Source: Microbacterium sp. AK009 (GTDB lineage: Bacteria; Actinomycetota; Actinomycetes; Actinomycetales; Microbacteriaceae). Taken from it: a stretch of 64,000 nucleotides of DNA. Below are positions 7,250 through 18,555 of the stretch, piece after piece. The notes under the pieces are model-generated. The model was not told where the DNA came from. It saw only the letters and a program-made list of their open reading frames with translations, and did not search any database. The stretch covers positions 372,001-436,000 of the forward strand of contig NZ_JACCCG010000004.1 in the NCBI RefSeq assembly GCF_013410955.1. The letters run 5' to 3'. Made by a program: the position numbers and the translations under genes. Position 1 is the stretch's first letter, and every line of letters begins with the position of its first letter.

Positions 7250-8554
7250 ATGGACGCGCTCCTTGTTCCCTTCCTCGTCACCGTGAGCCTTCTCGCCGGG
7301 GCCCTCGCCGGCTGGACGCTCGCAGCGGTGCGCGCGCACTCCCGCACGGTTGCGGTCCGCGAGCGCCTGGCGGCCGCCGAAGCCTCGAAGGCGGCGACCG
7401 AGGCACAGCTCGCCGAGCAGCTTCGGCTCTACCGGGACTTCGTCGCGCAGTCCCGTGCCGAGCAGGCCACCCGAGAGGAACGGGAGCGCCGCGAGCAGGC
7501 GGTCCTTCGGGCCCTCGCCCCGGTCGCCGAGACCCTTCAGACGATGCAGCATCGCGTCGGCGAGATCGAACGTGAGCGGCAGGAGCAGTTCGGCAGTCTC
7601 GCCGAGCAGCTCCGGCGTGCACAGCAGTCCGACGAGGCCCTGCGCGCCACGACCGAGTCGCTCGCGTCGGCCCTGCGGTCGGGAACCACGCGTGGGGTGT
7701 GGGGCGAGACCCAGCTCCGTCGGGTCGTCGAAGCTGCCGGACTCACACGGCACGTCGACTTCGATCTGCAGAGCGCGGTGAGATCGGATGCCGGTGGCGG
7801 GCGTCCCGACATGGTGATCCGACTTCCCGGCGACAAGGCGATCCCGGTGGACGCGAAGGTTCCGCTGGACGCCTACCTCGAGGCCTCCGCGATCCCCGAC
7901 GGGGCCTCCGGAGAGCCGGCGGTGCGCCGGCGCGCACTCCGCGACAAGCACGTCAGAGCGGTGCGGGCGCACGTGGACGCCCTCTCGAAGAAGGCCTACT
8001 GGGCGGGGCTCGGCTCGAGCCCCGAATTCGTCATCTGCTTCATGCCGAGCGAGTCGCTTCTGGCCGCGGCGCTCGAGGACGATCCGTCACTCCCGGACTA
8101 CGCCTTCGGCCGGCGCGTGGCGATCGCGTCGCCGGTGAACCTCTGGGCTGTGCTGAAGACGGTGGCCTACACCTGGACGCAGCAGGACGTCTCGGCCGAC
8201 GCCCGCGTGCTGTTCGACCTGGGCACCCAGCTGTACGACCGCCTCGGCACGCTCGCCGGTCACGCCGACGACCTGCGCCGGGCTCTGGAGCGCACCCTCG
8301 ACGCCTACAACGGCCTGGTCGGATCGCTCGAGTCGCGCGTCCTGGTGACCGCGAGGAAGTTCCCGGGCATCGACGAGACGAAGATCGACGCACTGCGCGC
8401 CCCCGCGGCCATCGATTCCGGGCCTCGTCGCTTCACCGCGCCCGAACTCCTCGATGGGATCGACACGACCTCCACGGCATCGGATGACGAGGCGCCTGGC
8501 GTGACGGCCGACATCGGCGTCCTCCGAGATCGACTCGGGCCGGATCGCCGCTGA
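7250..8554 (+). CDS. rmuC: DNA recombination protein RmuC
   Basis: A 434-residue RmuC-family protein. A membrane anchor at residues about 4-26 is followed by a long coiled coil (about 30-150, rich in Glu, Arg and Ala) and the RmuC nuclease-like core with RGVWGETQLRRVVEAAGL, PVDAKVPLDAY and ALLAAALEDDP-type segments (seen as SESLLAAALEDDP). RmuC limits inversion recombination and is placed in the PD-(D/E)xK nuclease superfamily; the VDAK signature is present. The ATG follows GGGTGAGG. Convergent with a small membrane protein gene, 3 bases apart. Confidence 0.94.
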   Translation: MDALLVPFLVTVSLLAGALAGWTLAAVRAHSRTVAVRERLAAAEASKAATEAQLAEQLRLYRDFVAQSRAEQATREERERREQAVLRALAPVAETLQTMQHRVGEIERERQEQFGSLAEQLRRAQQSDEALRATTESLASALRSGTTRGVWGETQLRRVVEAAGLTRHVDFDLQSAVRSDAGGGRPDMVIRLPGDKAIPVDAKVPLDAYLEASAIPDGASGEPAVRRRALRDKHVRAVRAHVDALSKKAYWAGLGSSPEFVICFMPSESLLAAALEDDPSLPDYAFGRRVAIASPVNLWAVLKTVAYTWTQQDVSADARVLFDLGTQLYDRLGTLAGHADDLRRALERTLDAYNGLVGSLESRVLVTARKFPGIDETKIDALRAPAAIDSGPRRFTAPELLDGIDTTSTASDDEAPGVTADIGVLRDRLGPDRR

Positions 8555-8557
8555 AAC

Positions 8558-8761
8558 TCAGGCCCCGCCCGGGACGAAGCTGAGCAGGGTGATGACGGCG
8601 ATGGACACCCCGGCGAACGCGCCGATCATCCACCACGGCGAGAGCTGGTGGTCTTCATCCCGACGCACCCGGAACAACACATCGGGGCGGCGGGCGGGGT
8701 CGACGGCGTCAGCGATGACCGCCTGAGCTCCCGTCTGCGGACCCACGGACTGTACCGACAT
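8558..8761 (-). CDS. small membrane protein, unknown function
   Basis: A 67-residue protein: a polar N-terminal half containing RRPDVLFRVRRDEDHQLSPWW, then one hydrophobic helix (MIGAFAGVSIAVITLLSFV) near the C-terminus. Such short proteins are common in Microbacteriaceae, but I do not recognise a named family. The ATG is chosen because AGGGGG lies 8 bases upstream; the frame stays open for 25 more codons. Confidence 0.7.
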   Translation of the reverse strand: MSVQSVGPQTGAQAVIADAVDPARRPDVLFRVRRDEDHQLSPWWMIGAFAGVSIAVITLLSFVPGGA

Positions 8762-8920
8762 GGAGTGACCCCCTGCTGTGGACGAACGACACGTGACTCC
8801 GTTGGCACTGAGGTCAATTGTGCCAGAACCGTCCACAGATACCCGTCACGACTGCGTCACGATCGTTGTTTTGCTAGAGTTCGCCGTCCGTGCCTGCGTC
8901 CCCGCGCGACCGGGTCTGAT

Positions 8921-9910
8921 TCAGAGCCATTTCGAGGTCAGGTGCTCCGAGGTGATGCGGCGGAGCGTCCCCGAGGCGCCGCGGAGCACGACGCTCTCGG
9001 TGTAGACATGGTCTCCTTCGCGACGCACGCCGTCGACGAGCTGACCGTCGGTGACACCGGTGGCGACGAAGATGGTGTTGCTGCCCTTGACCAGGTCGTC
9101 TGCCTCGTACACATGGTCGTCCAGGAGAAGTCCGGCGTCGATGCCCTTCTGCTTCTCGTCGTCGTCGCGGGGCCACAGCCGACCCTGGATGTGGCCACCC
9201 AGGGCCTTGATCGCGCACGCGGTCACGATGCCCTCCGGGCTGCCTCCGATGCCCACGCACATGTCGGTCCGGGCATTGTGACGCGCCGCATTGATCCCGC
9301 CGGCGACGTCGCCGTCGCTCATCAGGCGGGTGCCGGCCCCGGCTTCGCGGATCTGCGCGATCAGCTGCTCGTGCCGCGGACGGTTGAGCACCGACACCAC
9401 CACCTCGTCGACCGGCTTTCCGAGCGCCTTGGCTAACAGCCGGATGTTCTCACCGATGGGAAGACGGATGTCGACCACGCCGACCCCTGCGGGTCCTGTG
9501 ACGAGCTTGTCCATGTAGAAGACCGCGGAGGCGTCGAGCATCGATCCGCGGTCGGACACCGCGATCACCGACAGGGCGTTGTTGCGTCCGGCGGCCGTCA
9601 GCGAGGTGCCGTCGATCGGGTCGACGGCGATGTCGCACTGGGGGCCGCGGCCGTTGCCGACGCGCTCGCCGTTGAACAGCATCGGAGCATCATCCTTCTC
9701 GCCCTCGCCGATCACGATCGTGCCGTCGAAGTTCACCGTGGTGAGGAAGGCGCGCATGGCGTCGACGGCGGCGCCGTCGGCGGCCTCCTTCATCCCTCGG
9801 CCGATGAAGGGCACGGCGCGGATGGCTGCGGCTTCCGTTGCTCTCACCAACTCCAGAGCGAGGTTGCGGTCGGGGTGCAAGGGGCTCATGTCGCCGGTGA
9901 TGCTCACCAT
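8921..9910 (-). CDS. glpX: class II fructose-1,6-bisphosphatase
   Basis: A 329-residue GlpX-type enzyme, the gluconeogenic phosphatase that hydrolyses fructose 1,6-bisphosphate and the usual FBPase of actinobacteria. Metal and phosphate motifs are intact: IGEGEKDDAPM, DPIDGTSLTAAG and GGSPEGIVTACAI. It lies divergent from fbaA, the aldolase acting on the same metabolite, with a 219-base shared control region. TAGGCT stands 6 bases before the ATG, so the message may be leaderless. Confidence 0.97.
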   Translation of the reverse strand: MVSITGDMSPLHPDRNLALELVRATEAAAIRAVPFIGRGMKEAADGAAVDAMRAFLTTVNFDGTIVIGEGEKDDAPMLFNGERVGNGRGPQCDIAVDPIDGTSLTAAGRNNALSVIAVSDRGSMLDASAVFYMDKLVTGPAGVGVVDIRLPIGENIRLLAKALGKPVDEVVVSVLNRPRHEQLIAQIREAGAGTRLMSDGDVAGGINAARHNARTDMCVGIGGSPEGIVTACAIKALGGHIQGRLWPRDDDEKQKGIDAGLLLDDHVYEADDLVKGSNTIFVATGVTDGQLVDGVRREGDHVYTESVVLRGASGTLRRITSEHLTSKWL

Positions 9911-9916
9911 GGCCCC

Positions 9917-9922
9917 AGCCTA
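9917..9922 (-). promoter_or_regulatory. -10 hexamer TAGGCT for glpX
   Basis: Six bases upstream of the glpX ATG and no spaced Shine-Dalgarno in between. Confidence 0.5.
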
Positions 9923-10129
9923 GCCAGCGCCCGAGAACAGCGACCGGCATCGGGCCGGGCGAAGAGCGAAGGAAAGCCCGTTCTTTCACCGTCGTCAAAT
10001 CCCCACCTCTCGCCGTCCACGGTGCAGACGGGCACGCGGCGGATGCCTTCGCTAGAGTTTCGTTCGACCCGCGTTGCGCGGAGCCCGCACGACCACCCCT
10101 CCCAGGCCATTCGACAACCAGGAGTCCTC

Positions 10130-11161
<1,032 letters not shown>

Positions 11162-11181
11162 GCGCGCCCCGCGCCGACTCC

Positions 11182-11730
11182 TCAGACGCCGCGGTAGACC
11201 TCCAGGACGGTGGGCGCCCCCTCGGGGCGCTCCCGCACCTCCAGGGGGTCTCCCGCGGTGACGGATCCGGTCCTGCGAACCCGCAGGTAGGCGCCCAAGC
11301 GTCCCTCCTCGGAGAAGCGCTTGACCCACCCCCGTGCGTGGCTGCCACCGACCCAGCGGGCGAAGGTGGCGCACGGCGTGCGGGGCATCGTCACCTCGAG
11401 TTCCAGGCGATCCCCGACGCGCCAGACCTCGCCGACGCGGGCAGCGCCGAGATCGATGCCGTCCACTCGGAGGTTCTCACCGAACCATCCCGGCGGAAGC
11501 TCGCGGCTGAGCTGGCCCGCCCAGAAGTCGGCATCCTCCTGCGCGTACGCGTAGACCGCCTTGTCCAACCCGCCGTGGTGCTTGCGGTTGGCCTGGACAT
11601 CGCCGCGGACGCCGTAGCGGCCGACGGCCGCCGTCCCCTCGATCGGGCGCTTGTCGATGGCGGTGACGCCGTTGCTCCCGGCATCGGGACGAAGCTGATG
11701 GACCGCACAGACGGCGAGCAGGCGAGGCAT
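11182..11730 (-). CDS. MOSC domain protein
   Basis: A 182-residue MOSC-domain protein of the YiiM-like group. Typical segments are AIDKRPIEGTAAVGRYGVRG, HHGGLDKAVYAY, GWFGENLRVDG, RPEGAPTVLE and the conserved Cys in MPRTPCATFA (about residue 118), proposed in MOSC proteins to bind sulfur or molybdenum cofactor. The exact reaction is unknown; reduction of N-hydroxylated compounds has been reported for relatives. Its ATG is 6 bases after TAGGCT. Monocistronic. Confidence 0.92.
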   Translation of the reverse strand: MPRLLAVCAVHQLRPDAGSNGVTAIDKRPIEGTAAVGRYGVRGDVQANRKHHGGLDKAVYAYAQEDADFWAGQLSRELPPGWFGENLRVDGIDLGAARVGEVWRVGDRLELEVTMPRTPCATFARWVGGSHARGWVKRFSEEGRLGAYLRVRRTGSVTAGDPLEVRERPEGAPTVLEVYRGV

Positions 11731-11736
11731 CCGATC

Positions 11737-11742
11737 AGCCTA
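11737..11742 (-). promoter_or_regulatory. -10 hexamer TAGGCT for the MOSC gene
   Basis: Six bases before the ATG; consistent with a leaderless transcript. Confidence 0.5.
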
Positions 11743-11758
11743 GGGCGATGAGCCGGGA

Positions 11759-12499
11759 TCAGCGCAGCGGCGTCCAGCCGAAGGGCACGGGACCATCCAT
11801 CTCCGCCCGCTGCAGATCGGCCTGGGCCGACCATCCCTGGGCTGCACCATCGGCGTCGAAACCACCGCGAGCGATGCGGAACCCGACGTCGTCGTGCGAC
11901 GACCTGGGTGGTCCGCCACGGCGGGTGGACGCTCGCACGCTCCACGCGTCGTCCGCGAATCCGCCACCCCGGAAGACGCGGTAGTCGGCGTAACGGGCCG
12001 GGTCGAGATAGTCCCAGCACCACTCCCACACGTTTCCCAGCGTGTCGAACAGGCCGAAGAGATTCGGATGCTTGCCGCCGACGTCCTGGGGACCCCTGAC
12101 GCCGTCGGCACTCGTCCAGGCGACATCGGCGAGCGGTCCGTAGTGGGGGCCGCTCGAACCCGCTCGGCAGGCGAACTCCCACTCCGCCTCGGTGGGAAGA
12201 CGGTACCCGTCGGCGTCGACATGCCACGTGACCTGCTCGCCGTCGTAGGTGTAGGCCGGGTCGAGGCCCTCCCACTCCGACGCGGCGTTGCAGAAGCGGA
12301 CGGCGCGGAGCCAGCTCACCTCCGAGGCAGGCCGGCGCGAGTGACGCCCCCCGTCGAGCATCTGCGCGACCTGCTCCTCGGTGACGGGGTACACGCCGAT
12401 CTCGAACGGCGACAGCTCGACCGTGCGGCGTGTCTTCCGCCGCGCGTCGTGCAGGACCACGGTGCCACCGGGGATCGCAGCGAGCGCGAACTCCGTCAC
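11759..12499 (-). CDS. SUMF1/formylglycine-generating enzyme-like protein lacking the catalytic cysteines
   Basis: A 246-residue protein with the FGE/EgtB C-type lectin-like fold: IPGGTVVLHD, YPVTEEQVAQ, RLPTEAEWEFACRAG, LGNVWEWCWD and VFRGGGFADD then VGFRIAR. True sulfatase-activating enzymes carry two copper-binding Cys in the segment after RGGSW; here that segment (GGGFADDAWSVRASTRR) has none, so it is unlikely to make formylglycine. The GTG start overlaps the preceding DUF6264 stop as GTGA, making it the last gene of an ispH-DUF6264-SUMF1 operon. Function unknown. Confidence 0.88.
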   Translation of the reverse strand: MTEFALAAIPGGTVVLHDARRKTRRTVELSPFEIGVYPVTEEQVAQMLDGGRHSRRPASEVSWLRAVRFCNAASEWEGLDPAYTYDGEQVTWHVDADGYRLPTEAEWEFACRAGSSGPHYGPLADVAWTSADGVRGPQDVGGKHPNLFGLFDTLGNVWEWCWDYLDPARYADYRVFRGGGFADDAWSVRASTRRGGPPRSSHDDVGFRIARGGFDADGAAQGWSAQADLQRAEMDGPVPFGWTPLR

Positions 12500-13062
12500 T
12501 GCGACAGCAGAGCCCCCATGAGCGCGGGATCGCTCAAGAGCGGCACCATCAGAAGGACGCCCGAGAGGAGGTTGAACACCACGCCTCCCACGATCGGCAC
12601 CCAGAACGTGAGCTTCCCGCGCTGGAGCATGATCCACGACACGGCGGCGGTGAGGAGAAGACCGACTCCGAGCAACAGGGAAGCCGCGACACCCCACGCC
12701 CGGCCGTCGAGGCTCGGATCGGGCGCCTCTGCCACGCCCATGAACTCGAAGAGCGTCTGAACGTAGCCGTTGTAGTCCACCAGCGCCGGGATGGCCGTTG
12801 CGACGGAGAAGACCGCGTAGACGAGCAGGGCGATCGTCAGGACCCGGTCGAAGAACCGGCGTCGCGAGGCGATGAGTTCGGGTGCGCCATCTTTCGTCGG
12901 CGTCGGCGTCGTTGTCGGCGCGCTGGCTGCGGCCTCGGACGGTGCTACGCCGGTCTCCAACGCGACGGTGACGTCCGGCTGCTGGATCCGCGCTCGCTGT
13001 TCCTCAGGGGTGGCGTACTCGCCGTACTGCGGTCGCGGCCGAGGATCGGACTCGTCGGTCAC
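12496..13062 (-). CDS. DUF6264-like membrane protein
   Basis: A 188-residue protein with a polar, Pro/Thr-rich N-terminal 65 residues and three or four hydrophobic helices ([59 protein letters not shown]). It fits DUF6264, a family of Microbacteriaceae without known role. Both ends overlap neighbours by 4 bases as GTGA, so it is translated between ispH and the SUMF1-like gene. Confidence 0.82.
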   Translation of the reverse strand: MTDESDPRPRPQYGEYATPEEQRARIQQPDVTVALETGVAPSEAAASAPTTTPTPTKDGAPELIASRRRFFDRVLTIALLVYAVFSVATAIPALVDYNGYVQTLFEFMGVAEAPDPSLDGRAWGVAASLLLGVGLLLTAAVSWIMLQRGKLTFWVPIVGGVVFNLLSGVLLMVPLLSDPALMGALLSQ

Positions 13063-14120
13063 GCGCGACCCCGGCCGCCCAGCGCGCGCTCGTCACGACG
13101 ACCCGCAGGGTCGGTTCGCAGCTCCTTGGGGAGGGAGAACATCAGATCCTCCTCGGCCGTGCGCACCTCCTCGACATCGCGGTACCCGGCCCCGGAGAGC
13201 TCGGCGAGCACCTCCTGGACGAGCACCTCGGGCACCGAGGCACCGCTGGTCACGCCCACCGTCTGCACGCCGTCCAGCCACTCCTGCTTGACCTCGTCGA
13301 CGTAGTCGACCCGGTAGGCCGCTTTCGCGCCGTACTCGAGGGCGACCTCGACGAGGCGGACGCTGTTGGAAGAATTCGCCGAGCCCACCACGATCACGAG
13401 ATCGGCGTCCTTCGCGACCTTCTTGATGGCGACCTGCCGGTTCTGCGTGGCGTAGCAGATGTCGTCGGAGGGCGGGTCCTGCAGCTGCGGGAACCGCGTG
13501 CGAAGACGTCGGACGGTCTCCATCGTCTCGTCGACGGAGAGCGTCGTCTGCGAGAGCCACACGACCTTCGAGGGGTCGCGCACCTCGACGAGGTCGGCCT
13601 CATCGGGCGAATTCACCACCGTCACATGGTCGGGGGCCTCCCCCGCGGTGCCTTCGACCTCTTCGTGGCCCTCGTGGCCCACGAGCAGGATCTCGAAGTC
13701 GTCTCGGGCGAACCGCACCGCCTCGCGGTGCACCTTGGTCACCAGCGGACAGGTCGCATCGATGGCCTGCAGGCCGCGCTCGGCGGCGGCGGACACCACG
13801 GCCGGCGACACGCCGTGCGCACTGAAGACCACATGGGCACCCTCGGGGACTTCGTCGACCTCTTCGACGAAGATCGCGCCCTTCTGCTCCAGCTCCGTCA
13901 CGACGTGGATGTTGTGCACGATCTGCTTGCGGACGTACACCGGCGCGCCGTAACGCTCGAGCGCCTTCTCGACCGCGATCACCGCTCGGTCGACGCCGGC
14001 GCAGTAGCCGCGCGGAGCCGCAAGGAGCACCTTCTTCGGTCCGGACACCGGGATATCCTGGAGCCGCCCGCGGCGCCCCGGTATGCGGGGAACGGGAAGG
14101 CTCACGGTCGGAGTGCTCAT
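13059..14120 (-). CDS. ispH: 4-hydroxy-3-methylbut-2-enyl diphosphate reductase
   Basis: A 353-residue [4Fe-4S] enzyme of the last step of the MEP isoprenoid pathway, giving IPP and DMAPP. The three cluster cysteines are visible: Cys40 in [11 protein letters not shown], Cys124 in [11 protein letters not shown] and Cys222 in [21 protein letters not shown] and TSGASVPE are substrate-binding segments. About 25 residues precede the core. The ATG is taken because TAGAAT lies 7 bases upstream (leaderless), whereas a much longer open frame upstream shows no homology. First gene of a three-gene operon. Confidence 0.97.
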   Translation of the reverse strand: MSTPTVSLPVPRIPGRRGRLQDIPVSGPKKVLLAAPRGYCAGVDRAVIAVEKALERYGAPVYVRKQIVHNIHVVTELEQKGAIFVEEVDEVPEGAHVVFSAHGVSPAVVSAAAERGLQAIDATCPLVTKVHREAVRFARDDFEILLVGHEGHEEVEGTAGEAPDHVTVVNSPDEADLVEVRDPSKVVWLSQTTLSVDETMETVRRLRTRFPQLQDPPSDDICYATQNRQVAIKKVAKDADLVIVVGSANSSNSVRLVEVALEYGAKAAYRVDYVDEVKQEWLDGVQTVGVTSGASVPEVLVQEVLAELSGAGYRDVEEVRTAEEDLMFSLPKELRTDPAGRRDERALGGRGRA

Positions 14121-14127
14121 CCCCTCG

Positions 14128-14133
14128 ATTCTA
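14128..14133 (-). promoter_or_regulatory. -10 hexamer TAGAAT for the ispH operon
   Basis: Near-consensus -10 element 7 bases before the ispH ATG. The intervening CGAGGGG abuts the start codon, too close to act as a normal Shine-Dalgarno. Confidence 0.6.
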
Positions 14134-14178
14134 CGGGGCAACCGGCCCTGACGACCCCGATCGACCGATGGAGTCCCC

Positions 14179-15501
14179 ATGACGACCTTCCAGCCCGCCG
14201 CGGTCCCGGGCGAAGCGCCGCCCCCCGACTCGGTGCACCCCCGCGATTCCCGTTCGGAGGCCCCGACCTCGGTCTCCCGGCTGAACGACACCATCCGGGG
14301 GTTCATCGAACGCTGGGGCTCGGTGTGGGTCGAGGGCGAGGTCACCTCGTGGAACGTGCGCGGGGGGAACGTCTTCGGCCGCATGAAGGACCTGGCGACC
14401 GATTCGACGGTGTCCTTCCGCGTCTGGTCTTCCACGCTGCAGCGCCTCCCCCGCGACCTGAAGGTCGGCGACCACGTCATCGCCTGCGTCAAGGCGGACT
14501 ACTTCGTCCGCACCGGCGATTTCACCTTCGCGGTCTCGGCGATGCGGCATGTGGGCTTGGGTGATCAGCTCGAGAAACTCGAGAGACTGCGCCAGAAGCT
14601 GCGCGCCGAAGGGTTGTTCGACCCGTCACGCAAGAAGTCGCTGCCATTCCTGCCGCGCACCATCGGCCTCATCACCGGCGAACGATCCGACGCGGAGAAG
14701 GACGTGCACCGCAACGCCGAATTGCGCTGGCCCCAGGTGCTCTTCCGCACGGCCTACGCCGCGGTGCAGGGCGATCGCTGCGTACCGGAGACGATCGGGG
14801 CGCTGAAGGCGCTGGATGCCGACCCCGAGGTGGATGTCATCATCATCGCGCGCGGCGGAGGGGACCCCCAGACGCTGCTGGGCTTCAGCGACGAGCGCCT
14901 GCTCCGGGCGGTCGCGGAGGCGCGCACCCCGGTGGTCAGCGCCATCGGGCACGAGAACGACCACCCGCTCCTCGACGACGTCGCCGATCTGCGCGCCTCC
15001 ACGCCCACCGATGCCGCCAAGCGGGTGGTGCCGGATGTCGCGGAGCAGCGGGCGCTCATCGGGCAGCTGAGATCGCGGATCACCTCGCGCCTGACTCAGC
15101 GCGTGTCGCACGACATCTCCCAGCTGGAGCAGCTGCGCTCCCGCCCCGTGCTGAGGTTCCCGGAGCAGCTGGTGGACGCGAGGGCCCAGCAGGTGTGGCT
15201 TGCCACCGCGCGCGGCCGCGACGTCGTCGACCGGGCTGTGCACGCCGCGGAGCGCGCGACCGCCGAGCTGCGCGCCTCGCTGCGCGCGCTCTCCCCCGCC
15301 TCCACGCTCGCCCGCGGGTACGCCATCGCGCAGGGCGAGGACGGCCATGTCGTCCGCGACGCCTCCGACGCGCCGGCCGGGACGAAGCTCGTCATCACCG
15401 TGGAGCGGGGGATCATCGCGGCACGGTCGGAGGGTGTGTCCGATGTCACCGTCGCCGGCGACGGCGCGCGGGATGGGCGCGGCGGAGCCGAACTAGAATG
15501 A
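14179..15501 (+). CDS. xseA: exodeoxyribonuclease VII large subunit
   Basis: A 440-residue XseA. An N-terminal OB-fold ([20 protein letters not shown], about 50-130) is followed by the catalytic region with [47 protein letters not shown] and [12 protein letters not shown], then a helical arm and the C-terminal ARGYAIAQ segment. With XseB it degrades single-stranded DNA in both directions. The ATG has GGAG five bases upstream. Its stop overlaps the xseB start as ATGA; first gene of xseA-xseB-DUF4245-carbonic anhydrase. Confidence 0.97.
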   Translation: MTTFQPAAVPGEAPPPDSVHPRDSRSEAPTSVSRLNDTIRGFIERWGSVWVEGEVTSWNVRGGNVFGRMKDLATDSTVSFRVWSSTLQRLPRDLKVGDHVIACVKADYFVRTGDFTFAVSAMRHVGLGDQLEKLERLRQKLRAEGLFDPSRKKSLPFLPRTIGLITGERSDAEKDVHRNAELRWPQVLFRTAYAAVQGDRCVPETIGALKALDADPEVDVIIIARGGGDPQTLLGFSDERLLRAVAEARTPVVSAIGHENDHPLLDDVADLRASTPTDAAKRVVPDVAEQRALIGQLRSRITSRLTQRVSHDISQLEQLRSRPVLRFPEQLVDARAQQVWLATARGRDVVDRAVHAAERATAELRASLRALSPASTLARGYAIAQGEDGHVVRDASDAPAGTKLVITVERGIIAARSEGVSDVTVAGDGARDGRGGAELE

Positions 15502-15743
15502 CGGGTATGACCGGGGCGAGCGAGGGCGTGGCCGACATCCAGGCGATGACGTTCGAACAGGCTCGCGATGAGCTCGTCCGCGTGGTCGCCGAACTCGAGC
15601 AGGGCACTCCGACCCTCGAGCACTCCCTCGCCCTGTGGGAACGGGGCGAGGCCCTCGCCGCCCGCTGCGAGGAGTGGCTGCTGGGCGCCAAGCGCCGTCT
15701 GGACGCCGCCCGCTCGGCCGTCGCCGCCGGACAGGGGAGCTGA
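15498..15743 (+). CDS. xseB: exodeoxyribonuclease VII small subunit
   Basis: An 81-residue XseB: MTFEQARDELVRVVAELEQG, TLEHSLALWERGEALAARCE and a C-terminal helix. Several XseB helices coat the XseA arm. Start uncertain between the ATG overlapping the xseA stop (ATGA, chosen) and an ATG three codons later. The stop overlaps the next ATG as TGATG. Confidence 0.95.
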   Translation: MTGMTGASEGVADIQAMTFEQARDELVRVVAELEQGTPTLEHSLALWERGEALAARCEEWLLGAKRRLDAARSAVAAGQGS

Positions 15744-16387
15744 TGGCCCGCGACCCGAAGATCGTCGCCGAACTGGGGCGTCCCGAGACCCCCGACGAGG
15801 CCGCGGACCGCAAGGCCGCCTCCTCGCGCACCTACCGCGCGAGCCAGAACACCCGCAACCTCATCGCCGCGCTCATCGCGACGCTCGCCGTGGTCCTCGT
15901 GATCATCCTCGCCGTGCCCCGCGGCACTCCCCCCGAGCGCGAACCCATCGATGTCGCCGGCGTCGCCGCGCGCATCTCTGCCAACGAGAACCGGGCCCTG
16001 GTCGTCCCCGACGTCCCCGCCGAGTGGCAGGTCAACGCCGCAACCGTCGAGGGCGACTCCGTCCGGGCCTGGACGATCGTCTACGTCCCGGCGGAGGACC
16101 GGGGCTTCGTCCGGGTGGCACAGGGGTTCGGGGCAGACGAGGGCTGGCCTTCGCGCACCCTCCGCGGTGCCGAGGTCGCCGACACCGTCACCATCGGCGG
16201 GGTCGAGTGGGACCGCTACGAGATCCGCAACCCGTCCGCCGCGGGCAATGTCGCCGCCGCCCTGGGCACCACGTCGGGTGAGGACACCATCCTCATCTAC
16301 GGCACCACCGATCAGGCAGCGCTGGAAGAGGCCGCGACCGCCGTCGCCGCCGATCTGCCGCTGCCCACCGAGGAGGAGGGTCCGTGA
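15743..16387 (+). CDS. DUF4245 membrane-anchored protein
   Basis: A 214-residue protein with a cytoplasmic N-terminus containing RPETPDEAADRKA, one membrane helix (LIAALIATLAVVLVIILAV, about 41-59) and an extracytoplasmic domain. It fits DUF4245, an actinobacterial family of unknown function usually beside xseAB. Start and stop both overlap neighbours, so it is part of one translationally coupled operon. Confidence 0.88.
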   Translation: MARDPKIVAELGRPETPDEAADRKAASSRTYRASQNTRNLIAALIATLAVVLVIILAVPRGTPPEREPIDVAGVAARISANENRALVVPDVPAEWQVNAATVEGDSVRAWTIVYVPAEDRGFVRVAQGFGADEGWPSRTLRGAEVADTVTIGGVEWDRYEIRNPSAAGNVAAALGTTSGEDTILIYGTTDQAALEEAATAVAADLPLPTEEEGP

Positions 16388-17037
16388 GCGAGACCAGTCC
16401 GCAGCAGGCGTGGGATGAGATGAAGCGCGGCAACGCACGATTCGTCGGAGGCGAGCCGCGCCATCCTCGACAGGACGCCGAGCGCCGCCACGAGGTCGCC
16501 GCCGGTCAGCGCCCCCGCGCCGCGCTGTTCGGGTGCGCGGACTCGCGTCTGGCCGCCGAGATCATCTTCGACAAGGGACTGGGCGATCTCTTCGTCGTCC
16601 GCAACGCGGGGCAGGTGGTCTCGGACTCGGTCATCGGCAGCCTCGAGTACGCCGTCGCCGTGCTCGGCGTGCCCCTGATCATCGTCCTCGCCCACGACGA
16701 GTGCGGGGCGGTTAGGGCCGCCATCGACTCCGTCCGCCCCGACGCGCCCGCGCTGCCGCCGCACATCTGGCGGCTGATCGCTCCGATCGTCCCGGCCGTG
16801 CAGCGGGTCGTGCGGGCCGCCCCCTCCTCGACCGTCATCGACGGTGAGGCGGTGGGGCGCGAGCACCTGCGCGACACCGTCGGCGACATCTTGCAGACCT
16901 CGGAGCTGATCAGCGCCGCCGTCGCGGAGGGCCGCCTCGCTGTCATCGGGGCCAACTACCGCTTGTCCGAAGGCGTGGCCGTTCCCGAAGTCATCGTGGG
17001 CGCCGTCTCGGACGACCTCACCACCTCGGCCGCCTGA
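16384..17037 (+). CDS. beta-class carbonic anhydrase
   Basis: A 217-residue zinc enzyme interconverting carbon dioxide and bicarbonate. Zinc ligands and the Asp/Arg dyad are visible: Cys51, Asp53 and Arg55 in FGCADSRL, His104 and Cys107 in [27 protein letters not shown] is typical. GTG start overlapping the DUF4245 stop (GTGA). Bicarbonate supply would serve biotin-dependent carboxylases and the PEP carboxylase encoded in this window (inference). Confidence 0.96.
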   Translation: MSETSPQQAWDEMKRGNARFVGGEPRHPRQDAERRHEVAAGQRPRAALFGCADSRLAAEIIFDKGLGDLFVVRNAGQVVSDSVIGSLEYAVAVLGVPLIIVLAHDECGAVRAAIDSVRPDAPALPPHIWRLIAPIVPAVQRVVRAAPSSTVIDGEAVGREHLRDTVGDILQTSELISAAVAEGRLAVIGANYRLSEGVAVPEVIVGAVSDDLTTSAA

Positions 17038-17107
17038 CCGGACGCCGTACCCAGACCGACCCTTCGCCGCGCCCTGCGGCAACCGTCACACCTCGGAGGA
17101 CAACGAC

Positions 17108-18502
17108 GTGACCGACATCGAATACCGCATCGAACACGACACCATGGGCGAGGTGCGGGTGCCCAAGGACGCGCTGTACGCCGCGCAGACCCAGCGCGCC
17201 GTGGAGAACTTCCCGATCTCGGGCGATCCGCTCGATCCGTCGCAGGTCGTCGCGCTGGCGCGCATCAAGAAGGCCGCGGCGCTGGCGAACAAGGAGCTCG
17301 GCACACTGGACGGCGAGATCGCCGACGCCATCGCGCGCGCGGCCGACCGCATCATCGCCGGAGAGCATGCCGACCAGTTCCCGATCGACGTCTATCAGAC
17401 CGGCAGCGGCACCTCGTCGAACATGAACATGAACGAGGTGCTCGCCACCCTCGCCACGCGCGATCTCGGCCGGACGGTTCACCCCAACGACCACGTCAAC
17501 GCTTCGCAGTCCTCGAACGACGTCTTCCCCACCTCGGTCCACATCGCAGTGACCCAGGAGCTCATCGATGACCTGATCCCGGCGCTGGACCACCTGGCCG
17601 TCGCCCTTGAAGACAAGGCCGTCACATGGGCCGAGGTGGTGAAGTCCGGCCGGACCCACTTGATGGATGCCACGCCGGTCACCCTCGGGCAGGAGTTCGG
17701 CGGCTACGCCCGGCAGATGCGCCTGGGAATCGAACGCGTGCAGTCCGTCCTCCCCCGCGTCGCCGAAGTCCCCCTGGGCGGCACGGCGACCGGTACCGGG
17801 ATCAACACCCCCGTGGGCTTCCCCCAGCGCGTCCTCGAACTCATCGTCGCCGAGACCGACCTGCCCATCACCGAGGCGAAGGATCACTTCGAAGCGCAGG
17901 GTGCGCGCGACGGCCTCGTGGAGGCATCCGGAGCCCTGCGCACCATTGCGGTGTCGCTGACGAAGATCAACAACGACATCCGCTGGATGGGCTCGGGGCC
18001 GAACACCGGCCTCGCGGAGCTGCACATCCCCGACCTGCAGCCCGGATCGTCGATCATGCCGGGCAAGGTCAACCCGGTCGTCCCCGAGGCGAACCTCATG
18101 GTGTGCGCACGGGTCATCGGCAACGACGCCACCGTCGCCTGGGCGGGTGCCTCCGGAACGTTCGAGCTGAACGTCGCGATCCCCGTCATGGGCACCGCCG
18201 TGCTGGAGTCCATCCGGCTGCTCGCCAACGCCGTGCGGCTTCTCGCCGACAAGACCGTTCGCGGGCTGGAGGCCAACGTCGAGCGGGCCGCGGCCTACGC
18301 CGGCATGTCGCCGTCGATCGTCACCCCGCTGAACAAGCTCATCGGATACGAGGCGGCGGCGAAGATCGCCAAGCACGCCGTCGCTCAGGGGATCACCGTG
18401 CGCGACGCGGTCATCGACCTCGGCTACGTCGAGCGCGGTGAGCTCACCGAGGCGCAGCTGGACGAGCGGCTGGACCTGCTGTCCATGACGCGACCGGGGT
18501 GA
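17108..18502 (+). CDS. fumC: class II fumarate hydratase
   Basis: A 464-residue oxygen-stable fumarase interconverting fumarate and malate. Signatures are [47 protein letters not shown] and the superfamily signature [12 protein letters not shown] with the catalytic Ser/Lys loop. The GTG start follows CGGAGGAC. Probably transcribed on its own or by read-through from the carbonic anhydrase operon 70 bases upstream. Confidence 0.97.
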   Translation: MTDIEYRIEHDTMGEVRVPKDALYAAQTQRAVENFPISGDPLDPSQVVALARIKKAAALANKELGTLDGEIADAIARAADRIIAGEHADQFPIDVYQTGSGTSSNMNMNEVLATLATRDLGRTVHPNDHVNASQSSNDVFPTSVHIAVTQELIDDLIPALDHLAVALEDKAVTWAEVVKSGRTHLMDATPVTLGQEFGGYARQMRLGIERVQSVLPRVAEVPLGGTATGTGINTPVGFPQRVLELIVAETDLPITEAKDHFEAQGARDGLVEASGALRTIAVSLTKINNDIRWMGSGPNTGLAELHIPDLQPGSSIMPGKVNPVVPEANLMVCARVIGNDATVAWAGASGTFELNVAIPVMGTAVLESIRLLANAVRLLADKTVRGLEANVERAAAYAGMSPSIVTPLNKLIGYEAAAKIAKHAVAQGITVRDAVIDLGYVERGELTEAQLDERLDLLSMTRPG

Positions 18503-18555
18503 GCCTGGCGCACCGCGCCTGAACTCCGGATCCGCCCCCGCGGTCCCCGGGGGGC

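Noticed and set aside
8871..8880. TGCTAGAGT, an extended -10-like match reading toward glpX antisense
   Set aside because: No -35 partner and no gene downstream on that strand until fbaA.
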